Assembly: GCF_009708175.1 (NCBI RefSeq)
Contig: NZ_WMBB01000002.1
Span: forward strand, 434,001-498,000
Direction of reading: 5' to 3'
DNA from: Nocardia aurantiaca
Lineage (GTDB): Bacteria; Actinomycetota; Actinomycetes; Mycobacteriales; Mycobacteriaceae
DNA length: 64,000 nt
Shown here one piece after another: positions 18,562 to 26,320 of the stretch. The position numbers and the translations under genes were made by a program. Every line of letters begins with the position of its first letter. Position 1 is the stretch's first letter. Below the pieces are notes generated by a model. It saw nothing but the letters and a program-made list of their open reading frames with translations. It was not told where the DNA came from and did not search any database.

Positions 18562-20103
18562 ATGACTGCATCCGATTTGACCGAGGCGCTGACATCGCCT
18601 GCGGCGCAGCGCAATCCGAAGCGCTGGCTGATCCTGGTCGTGCTCTGCCTCGCCACGCTCGTGCTGGTGATCGACAATATGGTCCTCACCGTGGCGCTGC
18701 CGGAGATCGCGATCGACCTGCACGCCGGGTCCCAGGCCCTGCAGTGGGTGATCGACTCCTACATCCTGGTTTTCGCGGGCCTGCTGCTCACCACCGGCAG
18801 CCTGTCGGACCGCTTCGGCCGCAGGCTGGTGATGGTGCTCGGGCTCACGCTCTTCGGCGCGGCTTCACTCATCGCCGCCTACGCGACCACCGCGGGGATG
18901 CTCATCTCCGGCCGCGTGATCATGGCGGTGGGCGGCGCGCTCATCATGCCGAGCACGCTGTCCATCCTGATCACCGTGTTCGACGAGGACGAACGTCCCA
19001 AGGCGATCGCCGCATGGACCGGGGTATCCGTGCTGGGCATGGTCGGCGGCCCGGTGCTGGGCGGCGCGCTGCTGAATCACTTCTGGCGGGGTTCGGTCTT
19101 CCTGCTGAACGTGCCGATCGCGGCGCTGGCCATTGTGGCCGCCTTCGCCCTGATGCCGGAGTCCAAGGGGCCCGCCCGTCCGATCGATCTCCCGGGCATG
19201 GTGCTCTCGATCGTCGGCATGGTGTCGTTGGTGTGGTCCATCATCGAGTTCCCGGCCAAGGGCCTGGGCGGCACCTGGGTGACGCTGGTGCTGGCGGTTG
19301 TCGTGCTGGCGGCCTTCGTGATTCGGGAGCTGAAGGCCGAGCATCCGATGGTTCCGCTGCAGCTGTTCCGCAACCGGGTCTTCACCGGATCCAGCTTCTC
19401 GCTGGTGCTGGCCACCTTCGCCAATGCCGGCCTGACCCTGGTGCTGACCCAGTACCTGCAATTCGTGCTCGGCTACTCGCCCATCAAGACCGCCCTCGCC
19501 TTCACGCCGTTCGCGCTGACCGCGCTGGCGTTCAACGGCCTGGGTGCCGGGCTGGTGCGGAAGCTGGGCGTGCGTCCCGTCACCCTGGTCGGCATGCTGG
19601 TGCTGGTCGGCGGCTTCGGGGCCCTGGCCGCGCTCACCTCCGACTCCGGTTTCTGGCTGCCCGCCCTGGCCATGTCGCTGGTCGGCGCCGGTGCGGGCCT
19701 GGCGATGCCGGCCGCGGTCGGTGCGCTGATGGGTGCGATCCCGCCGGAGCAGGCGGGTGTGGGTTCGGCGCTCAACGACACCATCCAGCAGACCGGTGGT
19801 GCGCTCGGTGTCGCGGTGCTCGGCGCGGTGCTGGCCGGCACCTACACCAATGGCATGCCCGCCGACGCCCCGGCGGCGGCCCGGGAGGGCATCGCCGGCG
19901 CCTTCGCCACCGGTGACGGCAGTCTGGTGGCCGCGGCCCGCGACGCCTTCACCGACGCCATGTCGAACACCTTCCTGGCCGGTGGCGCGGCGGTGCTGGC
20001 CGCCACGGTGGTGGCCTTCTTCTTGATGAAGGGCGCGAAGTCGGCTGCGCCGGAGGGCGTTCCGTCCGAGTCGGAGGCCGAGGAACTGATCGAAACCCGC
20101 TAG
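18562..20103 (+). CDS. MFS drug exporter, DHA2 family (14 TM)
   Basis: A 513-aa proton-coupled exporter. Family motifs are visible: VLVIDNMVLTVALPEI in TM1, GSLSDRFGRRLVM between TM2 and TM3, and the TM5 antiporter motif around VLGMVGGPVLGGALL. Fourteen hydrophobic segments fit the EmrB/LfrA/QacA type. The ATG at 18562 is chosen because the region before it is the operator-bearing promoter; GAGGGAACC lies upstream. A 15-base perfect hairpin follows the gene. Substrate is unknown; control by the divergent TetR is strongly suggested. Confidence 0.92.
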   Translation: MTASDLTEALTSPAAQRNPKRWLILVVLCLATLVLVIDNMVLTVALPEIAIDLHAGSQALQWVIDSYILVFAGLLLTTGSLSDRFGRRLVMVLGLTLFGAASLIAAYATTAGMLISGRVIMAVGGALIMPSTLSILITVFDEDERPKAIAAWTGVSVLGMVGGPVLGGALLNHFWRGSVFLLNVPIAALAIVAAFALMPESKGPARPIDLPGMVLSIVGMVSLVWSIIEFPAKGLGGTWVTLVLAVVVLAAFVIRELKAEHPMVPLQLFRNRVFTGSSFSLVLATFANAGLTLVLTQYLQFVLGYSPIKTALAFTPFALTALAFNGLGAGLVRKLGVRPVTLVGMLVLVGGFGALAALTSDSGFWLPALAMSLVGAGAGLAMPAAVGALMGAIPPEQAGVGSALNDTIQQTGGALGVAVLGAVLAGTYTNGMPADAPAAAREGIAGAFATGDGSLVAAARDAFTDAMSNTFLAGGAAVLAATVVAFFLMKGAKSAAPEGVPSESEAEELIETR

Positions 20104-20121
20104 TCGGCGACACCTGCAACA

Positions 20122-20156
20122 GACTCCGCCCCCGGCAGCACGCCGGGGGCGGAGTC
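20122..20156. terminator. Hairpin terminator after the MFS gene
   Basis: A 15-base perfect stem (GACTCCGCCCCCGGC with its complement) around AGCAC, 18 bases past the MFS stop. There is no long T-run after it. Confidence 0.8.
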
Positions 20157-20244
20157 GTTCACGATACGACGGCTGCTCGGCCTTGGTGCCGACAGTGTCA
20201 GTCGAGCGATTGCTCGATGCGGGGGGTGCGGAATCCGGTGATGT

Positions 20245-20462
20245 TCATTTCCGGCGGAGCTGTACCAGATGGGTCATGCGCAGTAAGGGGATCGACAGCA
20301 GCGCGGCCGAGAAGGTCTCCTGGTACTCGAGATTGCGGACCTCCCTTGCGGGTCTGCGCGGGTCCGCGGCGCCCGTTCGGTCCAGCGCAGATCGCCCTGC
20401 TGCACGTGGTCGAAGGTGGTGGCGAGCTGGTGGGTGAGCGGTTCGTCCTGGGGCGTCGACAT
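20245..20462 (-). pseudogene. Possible frameshifted small gene
   Basis: Two leftward frames look like the halves of one ~72-aa protein. The N-terminal half starts at ATG 20462 (MSTPQDEPLTHQLATTFDHV, then QQGDLRWTERAP). The C-terminal half, in another frame, reads EVRNLEYQETFSAALL then SIPLLRMTHLVQLRRK and stops at 20245. Joining them requires one frameshift near 20350. No family is recognised. It could be a decaying gene, a sequencing error in a real small gene, or chance. It diverges from the TetR gene at 20592 and shares that palindrome-bearing promoter region. Confidence 0.35.
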
Positions 20463-20507
20463 CGACGGTTGCCCCCGTGGGGTGTGGCCCGGCCCACACC
20501 ATATTAG

Positions 20508-20527
20508 AATACGCGCTGTAGCGTATT
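20508..20527. promoter_or_regulatory. TetR operator (AATACGC-N6-GCGTATT)
   Basis: A perfect 7-base inverted repeat with a 6-base spacer, 65 bases before the TetR start at 20592 and overlapping a TATTTAAAAT that may be a -10 region. The form is classical for TetR regulators. It probably also controls the small leftward frame starting at 20462. Confidence 0.7.
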
Positions 20528-20543
20528 TAAAATGTCGCCGCGA

Positions 20544-20557
20544 TGTAACCTGTTTCA
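20544..20557. promoter_or_regulatory. KstR-type box
   Basis: TGTAACCTGTTTCA fits TnnAACnnGTTnnA at all eight defined positions. It lies in the leader of the TetR gene at 20592. It is isolated from the other boxes, so a chance match is possible. Confidence 0.35.
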
Positions 20558-20591
20558 GAATTTGCCCCCGACCCGAGCGAGAGGAAGTCCC

Positions 20592-21197
20592 GTGACCGCA
20601 GCAGGGACCGCCCGCACCGGCCCCGGCCGGCCACGCGACCCGCAGCTGGACGCCCTGGTGCTGACCGCGACCCAGGAACTCCTGGTCCGCGACGGCTACC
20701 AGGCCACCACCATCGCGGCCGTGGCCCGGCGCGCCGGCGTCGTCACCACCTCGATCTACCGCCGCTGGCCCGGCAAGCGCGCCCTGGTGGAGGATGCGAT
20801 CTTCGCGCTGGATACTGAGAATCATCCGGTCCCCAGCGGCGATCTGCGCACCGACTTGCTGGCCTGGACGCGCCTGTTCCTCCATGCCGCCGCGCACCCC
20901 GCGGCCCGCTCGGCCATCCCCGGTCTGCTCTCGGAGTATCACGACGATCGGGAGAGCTACCGCCGCCTGCTCGACGGCGGCGAACGGCCCACCATTCAAG
21001 CGTTGCGCGAGCTGCTCACGGTCGCCGCCGAATCGGGGCAGGCGGCCGGTGATTGCGATGTCGAGGCGATATTCGAATTCCTGCGCGGCGCGACACTGAT
21101 GCGCGCCCTCACGCACGGCACCGAGGATGCCGACCACTTCAGCCGCCGCATAGCGGACGCGCTGTACGCGGTCGCGCAGACTCCCACGTCAGACTAG
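20592..21197 (+). CDS. TetR-family regulator
   Basis: A 201-aa protein. HTH at ~20-65 (DALVLTATQELLVRDGYQATTIAAVARRAGVVTTSIYRRW) and a TetR_C-type helical ligand domain. The GTG start at 20592 has GAGGAAG six bases upstream; the frame is open to 20532. The only nearby candidate target is the small leftward frame at 20245-20462 and its own promoter. The long non-coding region after it contains no obvious terminator before the repeat and hairpins. Confidence 0.88.
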   Translation: MTAAGTARTGPGRPRDPQLDALVLTATQELLVRDGYQATTIAAVARRAGVVTTSIYRRWPGKRALVEDAIFALDTENHPVPSGDLRTDLLAWTRLFLHAAAHPAARSAIPGLLSEYHDDRESYRRLLDGGERPTIQALRELLTVAAESGQAAGDCDVEAIFEFLRGATLMRALTHGTEDADHFSRRIADALYAVAQTPTSD

Positions 21198-21414
21198 GCC
21201 CCACCAGTAGATCAGGCAGGCCAACACGAAGACGATCAAGGTTTCCATCGTCAATCCCAATCTTCTTGGCGCACTTACCTACATGATGCCGTGTGCCGGG
21301 TACCGGCGGCCACAATCGGAGATAACAAGATCATTGACGGGCGTTTCCGAGCCTCGGCCCGGTGGTTCACAGCGCAAGCGTGGGAGGGGAACGCTCGTTC
21401 TGGACTGCGGTCCG

Positions 21415-21545
21415 ACTCCCCACGCGCGGTGCGGGGAGTGAACGGCTCCATGACTTGCGCCTCGGAGGAAGCGCAGGAGGCAAGAACGGCAGTCTCAGCT
21501 CCGTGCGCCCGCGCGGAGCGAAGTGGAGGGTGAAAAGCCGAGAAC
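21415..21545. repeat. Dispersed intergenic repeat, copy A
   Basis: Shares ordered blocks with 57361-57490: a GGGGAG(T/C)GAA block, GGCTCCATGACTTGCGCCT (copy B: GGCTCCATATACCTGCGCCT), GGAGCGAAGTGGAGGG and AAAGCCGAGA. It begins with a hairpin ACTCCCC/GGGGAGT (21415-21439). The identity is patchy, as expected of a degraded repeat family rather than a recent copy. Confidence 0.6.
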
Positions 21546-21697
21546 CCGCCGTGTCCGACACCCCTCGTGGTCGGACTCGGCGGGTCCACTGCTGGCCCAC
21601 CACCCCCTTCGCGGTAGGCCATGTCCCAATAGCGGTATCGGTTGGTTGGTTTACTGTGGGCCGACCCGCCACCCCTCGTAGACGGGTCGGCCCACAG
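21544..21697 (+). ncRNA. Three tandem hairpins with C-rich loops (6C-RNA-like)
   Basis: Hairpin 1 (21544-21585): 16-base stem with one mismatch, loop ACCCCTCGTG. Hairpin 2 (21593-21621): stem TGGCC-c-ACC / GGT-a-GGCCA, loop ACCCCCTTCGC. Hairpin 3 (21654-21697): 15-base perfect stem starting CTGTGGGCCGACCCG, loop CCACCCCTCGTAGA. All loops share CCCCTC or a near variant, which would pair with purine-rich ribosome binding sites. Actinobacterial 6C RNAs are defined by hairpins with C-rich loops, so a relative of that class on the + strand is the best guess. Promoter and ends are not defined; no T-run follows hairpin 3. Confidence 0.5.
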
Positions 21698-21786
21698 CGT
21701 TCCCACCCCGGATGGTGGCTTGCTGGGCCCGCCGGTGTGTTCCGGCGTTGACACATACGATGCCGAGCCGCGCTTGGCACGGCCTT

Positions 21787-21800
21787 AACAAGATCTTGTA
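21787..21800. promoter_or_regulatory. KstR2-like palindrome
   Basis: AACAAGATCTTGTA matches AnCAAGnnCTTGnT except for the last base and contains the perfect palindrome ACAAGATCTTGT. No gene starts next to it, so it may be a relic or part of an unrecognised promoter. Confidence 0.3.
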
Positions 21801-21938
21801 ATAGTGAAAATTCCTGCTAATGAGGGGTTTTCGCGGTCTTGCTCGACAACGACGACCGCCAGTTTCCGGCCCACCGGGTCCGCGGTGCCGGTTCGTGCGA
21901 ATCGAGAACGTTGCGACCGACCTTCAGGGCGGCCCGAG

Positions 21939-22943
21939 TCAGGAGTGCAGTGCGGCTACCAGCTCGGCGATGGCGGCATCGCTGACCTGGTAGCCCGGGA
22001 AATAGCAGCAGACCCGAGCGGCGCTGTCGCCGAAGCGCCGTCGGATCAGCGCGGCGCATTCGGCGGGTGTGCCGCTGACGGTCAGGGCATCCACCATCGG
22101 GTCGTCGATCAGCCCGGCCATCTCCCGCCATCGCCCCTGCTTGGACAGCAGGTTGAGTTCGGGTTGCAGATCCGCCCAGCCCTCGACCTCGAGTACCGGG
22201 CGGTAGGCGGGCGTGGATCCATAGAACGCCAGCAGATTTCGCACGGCCCGCCGCGCCTCGAACAGTTCCCGCTCCGAATCGCCCATGGCCACAATGGCTT
22301 CCACGATGACTTCGAACGGCCGGGTCGAGTCTCCACGCCCCTTCGCGACGGCGGCCAGTGTCCGCTCCCGGAAGTGTCGCTCGGTATTGAACGGCATCAC
22401 CAGCAACCCGTCCGCCACCTCCGCCGCCATCGCGGTCATGCGCGGCCCCAGTGCGCCGACCAGAACCGGCGGCGCCCCATGGGGATTCGGCCCGGGATCG
22501 AACTGAGGTGGCATGAGCGTGTGCCGCCAGAACCGCCCGCGATAGTCCAGCCGGTCCCCGTGCTGCCAGGCCCGCAGGATGGCCTGCACCGCCAGCACGG
22601 TGTCGCGCATCCGCTCCACCGGCTCCGACCAGGCGCTGCCATAGCGCCGTTCGATGTGGGTCCGGATCTGACTCCCGAGCCCGAGCCGGAATCGCCCGCC
22701 CGACAGCGCCTGGAGATCCCACGCCGCGTGTGCCAGATGCATCGGGCTGCGCGGGAACGCCATCGCCACATTGGTCATGATGTCGACTCCGGACCCGGCG
22801 GCCAGCGTGAGCGGCATGAACACATCGTGCGCGCCTTCGAACGTGAACACGCCGTCTACCCCGAGCTCGAGCAATTGCTTTGCGCGAGCGGCTGATTCGG
22901 CGAGCGGCGCGCTCAGCCACACATCGACGGACAGGGACACCAT
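21939..22943 (-). CDS. F420-dependent LLM-class oxidoreductase
   Basis: A 334-aa luciferase-like TIM-barrel protein of the type that uses coenzyme F420 in actinobacteria. Visible blocks are an N-terminal VDVWLSAPL, the segment TNVAMAFPRSPMHLAHAAWDL, LSGGRFRLGLGSQIRTHIE (cofactor phosphate loop region) and GPRMTAMAAEVADGLLV. I start it at ATG 22943, which has GGAGGAG six bases upstream; the frame is open to 22967. It follows the GMC oxidoreductase in the same direction, but a perfect hairpin lies between them, only 25 bases before this start. Substrate unknown; a role in redox steps of the neighbouring sterol-type pathway is plausible. Confidence 0.85.
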   Translation of the reverse strand: MVSLSVDVWLSAPLAESAARAKQLLELGVDGVFTFEGAHDVFMPLTLAAGSGVDIMTNVAMAFPRSPMHLAHAAWDLQALSGGRFRLGLGSQIRTHIERRYGSAWSEPVERMRDTVLAVQAILRAWQHGDRLDYRGRFWRHTLMPPQFDPGPNPHGAPPVLVGALGPRMTAMAAEVADGLLVMPFNTERHFRERTLAAVAKGRGDSTRPFEVIVEAIVAMGDSERELFEARRAVRNLLAFYGSTPAYRPVLEVEGWADLQPELNLLSKQGRWREMAGLIDDPMVDALTVSGTPAECAALIRRRFGDSAARVCCYFPGYQVSDAAIAELVAALHS

Positions 22944-22967
22944 GACTCCTCCGGATGAGAAGAACAA

Positions 22968-23002
22968 CAGCCCCGGGCCGAGAGGTGGTAGGCCCGGGGC
23001 TG
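22968..23002 (-). terminator. Terminator/attenuator between GMC and LLM genes
   Basis: A perfect 12-base stem (CAGCCCCGGGCC and complement) with an 11-base loop. Read leftward it is followed by TTGTTCTTCTC, so it can terminate transcription from the GMC gene. The LLM start codon lies only 25 bases beyond. Confidence 0.75.
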
Positions 23003-23122
23003 TCCGGGTCGGCGGTGGTCGTGATCCGCTGACCCGTGCGTCGGAGCTACCAGGGAAGTAGCAGCACTCCGCCGCGGTTCTGGGGTCTCAGGGGCGAGCC
23101 CTGAGAGTTTCGAGAGTGGGAC

Positions 23123-24748
23123 TCACCCGATGAATTCGGCGGCCTTCTCGCCGATCATGTAGCTCGGCGCGTTGGTGTTGCCGCCGGTGATGCTCGGCAT
23201 GATCGAGGCGTCGGCCACGCGCAGCCCCTCGATGCCATGCACCTTCAGCGTCGGGTCGACGACCGCGCGTTCGTCCACACCCATGCGGCAGGTGCCGACC
23301 GGGTGGTAGATGGAGTGCACCCGGTTGGGCAGCTCGCGCCGCAGCGCGGTCTCGTCCGCCCACTCCTGGCCAGGGAAGAAGTTCTCGGTGATGTCGCCCG
23401 CGATGCTCTTGTTGGACATGACCTCCCGGATCATCTTGATGCCCTCGACCAGGAACTCGGTGTCCCGGGGGTCGGTGAGGTAGGCCGGATCGATGAGCGG
23501 CGAGGCGAACGGGTCCGGCGAGGCCAGCTTCAGTTCGCCGCGGCTCTTCGGGTAGATGAGGCTGGGCATGACGGTGAGCGCCGGGCGGCGGTCCACCAGG
23601 TGCAGCTTGTCGAGATCCTGGTTGGGGGTCGGGTAGCTCCACGGCAGGGTGTGGATCTGCATGTCCGGGTGGTCGCCCTCGGCGAACTTGGTCTTGACGA
23701 AGCCGACGGCCTCGAAGACCGTGCGGCCCATGAAGGAGCTGCCCGGATTGCGCATCTCCTTGAGGATGCCGCGTGCGAAGTAGGTCGGAATGCCGCGGTG
23801 GATGGCCTTCTTGGATACGAAGGTCATGGGCACGAACAGGTGATCGTGCAGGTTCTGGCCGACGGGCAGGTCCGCATGCACCTCGATGCCGAGGTCGCGC
23901 AGGTGCCCGGCCGGGCCGATGCCCGAGAGCATGAGCAGCTGCGGCGAGCCGATGACGCCGCCGGAGACGATGACCTCCTTGGCGGCCCGCACCACGCGGC
24001 GGGAGCCGTTCTTCTCGGCGATCTCGACGCCGGTGGCGCGGCCGTTCTCGATCACTACGCGGGTGGCGTGCACGTGGGTGAGAACGGTCAAGTTCGCGTT
24101 CGGCATATTGGTGATGAACCCGCGCGACGAGCTGTAGCGCAGGCCGTCTTTGACGCTCTGCTGGAAGATCGAGATGCCTTCCTGCGACGCGCCGTTGTAG
24201 TCCTTGATGATCGGCGCGCCGAGGGTCTCGGACGCGGCGGTAATGAATTCCTCGGAGATCGGGGTGATCTCGCGCGGGCGGGTCACCTCGATCGGGCCGC
24301 CGGTGGCGCGGTAGTCGTCCGCGCCGTCGACCCAGTTCTCCAGGCGCTTGTAGGCGGGCAGGACCTCGTCGTAGCTCCAGCCCTTGTTGCCCTCGGCGGC
24401 CCAGGAGTCGAAGTTGGCGCGGTTGCCGCGCACGTAGAGCATGCCGTTGATGGAGCTGGATCCGCCCAGCACCTTGCCGCGGGTGAAGGGGATTTCACGG
24501 TCGTTGGCGTGCTTCTGCGGGACCGAGTACTGCTTCCACGCCACCAGCTTCTTCAGCTGCGGGACCGTGTGGACCATCGAGATCATGCCGGGGCGGGTGA
24601 CCAGCTGGGTGTTGTCCTTGCGCCCGGCCTCCAACAGGATCACGCTCGCGCCGCGCTGGGCGAGTCGTCCGGCCACCACCGCACCGGCGCTACCCGCACC
24701 AACAACGACGTAATCGGCTTCGGACGTGGAGCCCGGGGAAGCGGTCAT
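23123..24748 (-). CDS. GMC-family FAD alcohol/choline dehydrogenase-like oxidoreductase
   Basis: A 541-aa enzyme of the glucose-methanol-choline family. The FAD motif VVGAGSAGAVVAGRL is at ~14-28, GMC signature 1 is in FTRGKVLGGSSSINGMLYVRG, signature 2 is in SGGVIGSPQLLMLSGIG, the catalytic His is in YHPVGTCRMG and the C-terminal Asn is in GGNTNAPSYMIGEKA. Start ATG 24748 has GAGG eight bases upstream. Its promoter contains a full KstR-type box and it diverges from a CYP125-like gene. It may oxidise the terminal alcohol made by that P450; this is inference, and sterol or terpene alcohols are the likely class. Confidence 0.88.
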   Translation of the reverse strand: MTASPGSTSEADYVVVGAGSAGAVVAGRLAQRGASVILLEAGRKDNTQLVTRPGMISMVHTVPQLKKLVAWKQYSVPQKHANDREIPFTRGKVLGGSSSINGMLYVRGNRANFDSWAAEGNKGWSYDEVLPAYKRLENWVDGADDYRATGGPIEVTRPREITPISEEFITAASETLGAPIIKDYNGASQEGISIFQQSVKDGLRYSSSRGFITNMPNANLTVLTHVHATRVVIENGRATGVEIAEKNGSRRVVRAAKEVIVSGGVIGSPQLLMLSGIGPAGHLRDLGIEVHADLPVGQNLHDHLFVPMTFVSKKAIHRGIPTYFARGILKEMRNPGSSFMGRTVFEAVGFVKTKFAEGDHPDMQIHTLPWSYPTPNQDLDKLHLVDRRPALTVMPSLIYPKSRGELKLASPDPFASPLIDPAYLTDPRDTEFLVEGIKMIREVMSNKSIAGDITENFFPGQEWADETALRRELPNRVHSIYHPVGTCRMGVDERAVVDPTLKVHGIEGLRVADASIMPSITGGNTNAPSYMIGEKAAEFIG

Positions 24749-24786
24749 ATCAGTTACCTCATCTTCGAGTGTGCCTGGCATCACTG

Positions 24787-24800
24787 TAGAACAAGTTCTA
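24787..24800. promoter_or_regulatory. KstR-type box at the GMC promoter
   Basis: TAGAACAAGTTCTA is a near-perfect palindrome that fits TnnAACnnGTTnnA completely and is very close to the mycobacterial KstR consensus. It lies 39 bases before the GMC start. Confidence 0.8.
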
Positions 24801-24813
24801 GTCTGCCGACACA

Positions 24814-24830
24814 CTGGACATGATGTCCAG
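24814..24830. promoter_or_regulatory. Perfect palindrome CTGGACAT-G-ATGTCCAG
   Basis: Eight-base perfect arms, upstream of the GMC gene. It shares CTGGACATG with the element at 34133-34146 read on the other strand, so one second regulator may act at both promoters. Confidence 0.5.
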
Positions 24831-24886
24831 TCACAAGATCGACTTCAGGGTGGGTTCGGTGATCTTGCCGGGCTGGCGAGTCTTCG

Positions 24887-24900
24887 TTGAACATGTTTCA
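24887..24900. promoter_or_regulatory. KstR-type box, middle of the GMC-CYP125 region
   Basis: TTGAACATGTTTCA fits TnnAACnnGTTnnA at all defined positions. Confidence 0.6.
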
Positions 24901-25001
24901 GAACCGCTGCTGCGGGGTAACTGCCCTCGCGGGGCGCGCGGGAGCCGGGAGCGAAGGCCGGAAACGCTGTCCGGCCGCAGGTCGGCATGATTCAATTCAT
25001 G

Positions 25002-25015
25002 TGAAACACGTTCCA
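25002..25015. promoter_or_regulatory. KstR-type box at the CYP125-like promoter
   Basis: TGAAACACGTTCCA fits TnnAACnnGTTnnA fully and ends 39 bases before the P450 start codon. Confidence 0.7.
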
Positions 25016-25054
25016 ATTTCGTGATCATAGCGGCACCTTGCCCGAGGAGGAACA

Positions 25055-26287
25055 GTGTCTGTTCCGTCAATACCGGCCGGATTCGATTTCACCGATCCCG
25101 CACTCTGGGCCGACCGTAGTCCCGCTGAGGAGTTCGCCCTGCTGCGACGCACCGCGCCGGTCTGGTGGAATGCGCAGACACCCGAGCAGGCCGCACCCAT
25201 GGACGACGACGGTTACTGGGTGATCACCCGCCATGAGGACGTCAAGGAGATATCCCGGAGACCGGAGCTCTGGTCCTCGAATCGCAAGGGCTCCATCATC
25301 AGAATGCCCTCCGACTCCGAACCCGAGCAGCTCGAGCTGGGGCGTGAAGCGCTGCTGGTGAATATGGATCCGCCCAAGCACACCAAGATCCGGCGCATCG
25401 TTTCCAAGGGGTTCACCCCGCGCGCCATCGAGGGATTGCGGACCGCGCTCACCGAACGCGCGCAAAAGATCGTCCGGGAGGCGAAAGCAAGCGGCGGCGG
25501 CGATTTCGTGCAACAGGTGGCGTGCGAGCTACCGCTGCAGGCCATCGCGGAACTGCTCGGCGTGCCGCAGGACGATCGGCACAAGCTGTTCACGTGGTCC
25601 AATCAGCTGCTCAACTATGACGATCCGGAATTCGCGGGCAACAATATGACCGCCAATGCCGAGCTGCTCGGCTACGCCTACAACATGGCCGAAGAGCGCC
25701 GGTCACGCCCGGTCGACGACATCGTCACCCAGCTGGTCACCGCCGATGTGGACGGCGAGGCCCTGGGATCGGACGAGTTCGGGTTCTTCGTCATCCTGCT
25801 GTCGGTGGCGGGCAACGAAACCACCCGCAATGCCATAGCGCACGGCATGAAAGCCTTTGTGGACCATCCTGATCAATGGGATCTCTACAAGCGGCGGCGG
25901 CCGCGCACCGCGCCCGACGAAATCGTGCGCTGGGCGACGCCGGTGACGGCATTCCAGCGGACCGCTGTGCGCGACACCGAAATCGGCGGGCAGAACGTTC
26001 TGGAGGGGCAGCGGGTCGGGCTCTTCTACAGCTCCGCCAACTTCGACGAGGAAGTCTTCGACCATCCCTTCGAATTCGATGTGGAGCGCGACCCCAATCC
26101 GCACGTCGGATTCGGCGGCACCGGAAACCACTTCTGTGTAGGCGCGAATCTGGCGCGGCTGGAGATCGATCTGATGTTCAATGCCATCGCCGACGCCATG
26201 CCGGAAATCACCGAGGTCGCACCACCGCAGCGGCTGCGATCGGGCTGGATCAATGGGATCAAGCACTGGCAGGTGCGTTACTCCTGA
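25055..26287 (+). CDS. CYP125-like cytochrome P450 (steroid side-chain hydroxylase)
   Basis: A 410-aa soluble P450. The I-helix oxygen motif is AGNETTRNAI, the K-helix ExxR is in APDEIVRW and the haem Cys is in FGGTGNHFCVGANLAR. The C-terminal end RLRSGWINGIKHWQV is nearly identical to that of M. tuberculosis CYP125, which hydroxylates and oxidises C26 of cholesterol and cholest-4-en-3-one. GTG start with GAGGAGG five bases upstream. KstR-type boxes lie in its promoter, as for mycobacterial cyp125. The neighbourhood differs from the canonical mycobacterial sterol locus, so this may be an extra copy with a different sterol specificity. No ferredoxin is adjacent. Confidence 0.88.
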   Translation: MSVPSIPAGFDFTDPALWADRSPAEEFALLRRTAPVWWNAQTPEQAAPMDDDGYWVITRHEDVKEISRRPELWSSNRKGSIIRMPSDSEPEQLELGREALLVNMDPPKHTKIRRIVSKGFTPRAIEGLRTALTERAQKIVREAKASGGGDFVQQVACELPLQAIAELLGVPQDDRHKLFTWSNQLLNYDDPEFAGNNMTANAELLGYAYNMAEERRSRPVDDIVTQLVTADVDGEALGSDEFGFFVILLSVAGNETTRNAIAHGMKAFVDHPDQWDLYKRRRPRTAPDEIVRWATPVTAFQRTAVRDTEIGGQNVLEGQRVGLFYSSANFDEEVFDHPFEFDVERDPNPHVGFGGTGNHFCVGANLARLEIDLMFNAIADAMPEITEVAPPQRLRSGWINGIKHWQVRYS

Positions 26288-26300
26288 ACCGGTGCATCCA

Positions 26301-26314
26301 ACGAACTCGTTCTA
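26301..26314. promoter_or_regulatory. KstR-type box before the peroxidase gene
   Basis: ACGAACTCGTTCTA matches seven of eight defined positions. It ends seven bases before the first possible start codon and overlaps a TAGTAT that would serve as a -10 element of a leaderless transcript. Confidence 0.5.
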
Positions 26315-26320
26315 GTATTC

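Larger units (their letters stand above)
21198..21938. other. 741-base non-coding region
   Basis: No protein gene is credible; open frames here are composition-driven. Contents in order: the decamer TAACAAGATC near 21323; a dispersed GC-rich repeat (21415-21545); three hairpins with C-rich loops (21544-21697); and a palindrome AACAAGATCTTGTA (21787-21800) which repeats the decamer and resembles a KstR2 box. Confidence 0.6.
24749..25054. other. Divergent promoter region with three KstR-type boxes
   Basis: No gene. The 306 bases between the GMC and CYP125-like genes hold full KstR-type boxes at 24787, 24887 and 25002 and a perfect palindrome at 24814. One box sits near each gene and one in the middle, which fits control of both genes by a KstR-like repressor. 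Confidence 0.75.

Noticed and set aside
23237..24823. 528-codon rightward frame opposite the GMC oxidoreductase
   Set aside because: His/Gly/Ala/Arg-rich sequence without domains, a mirror of the real GMC gene.
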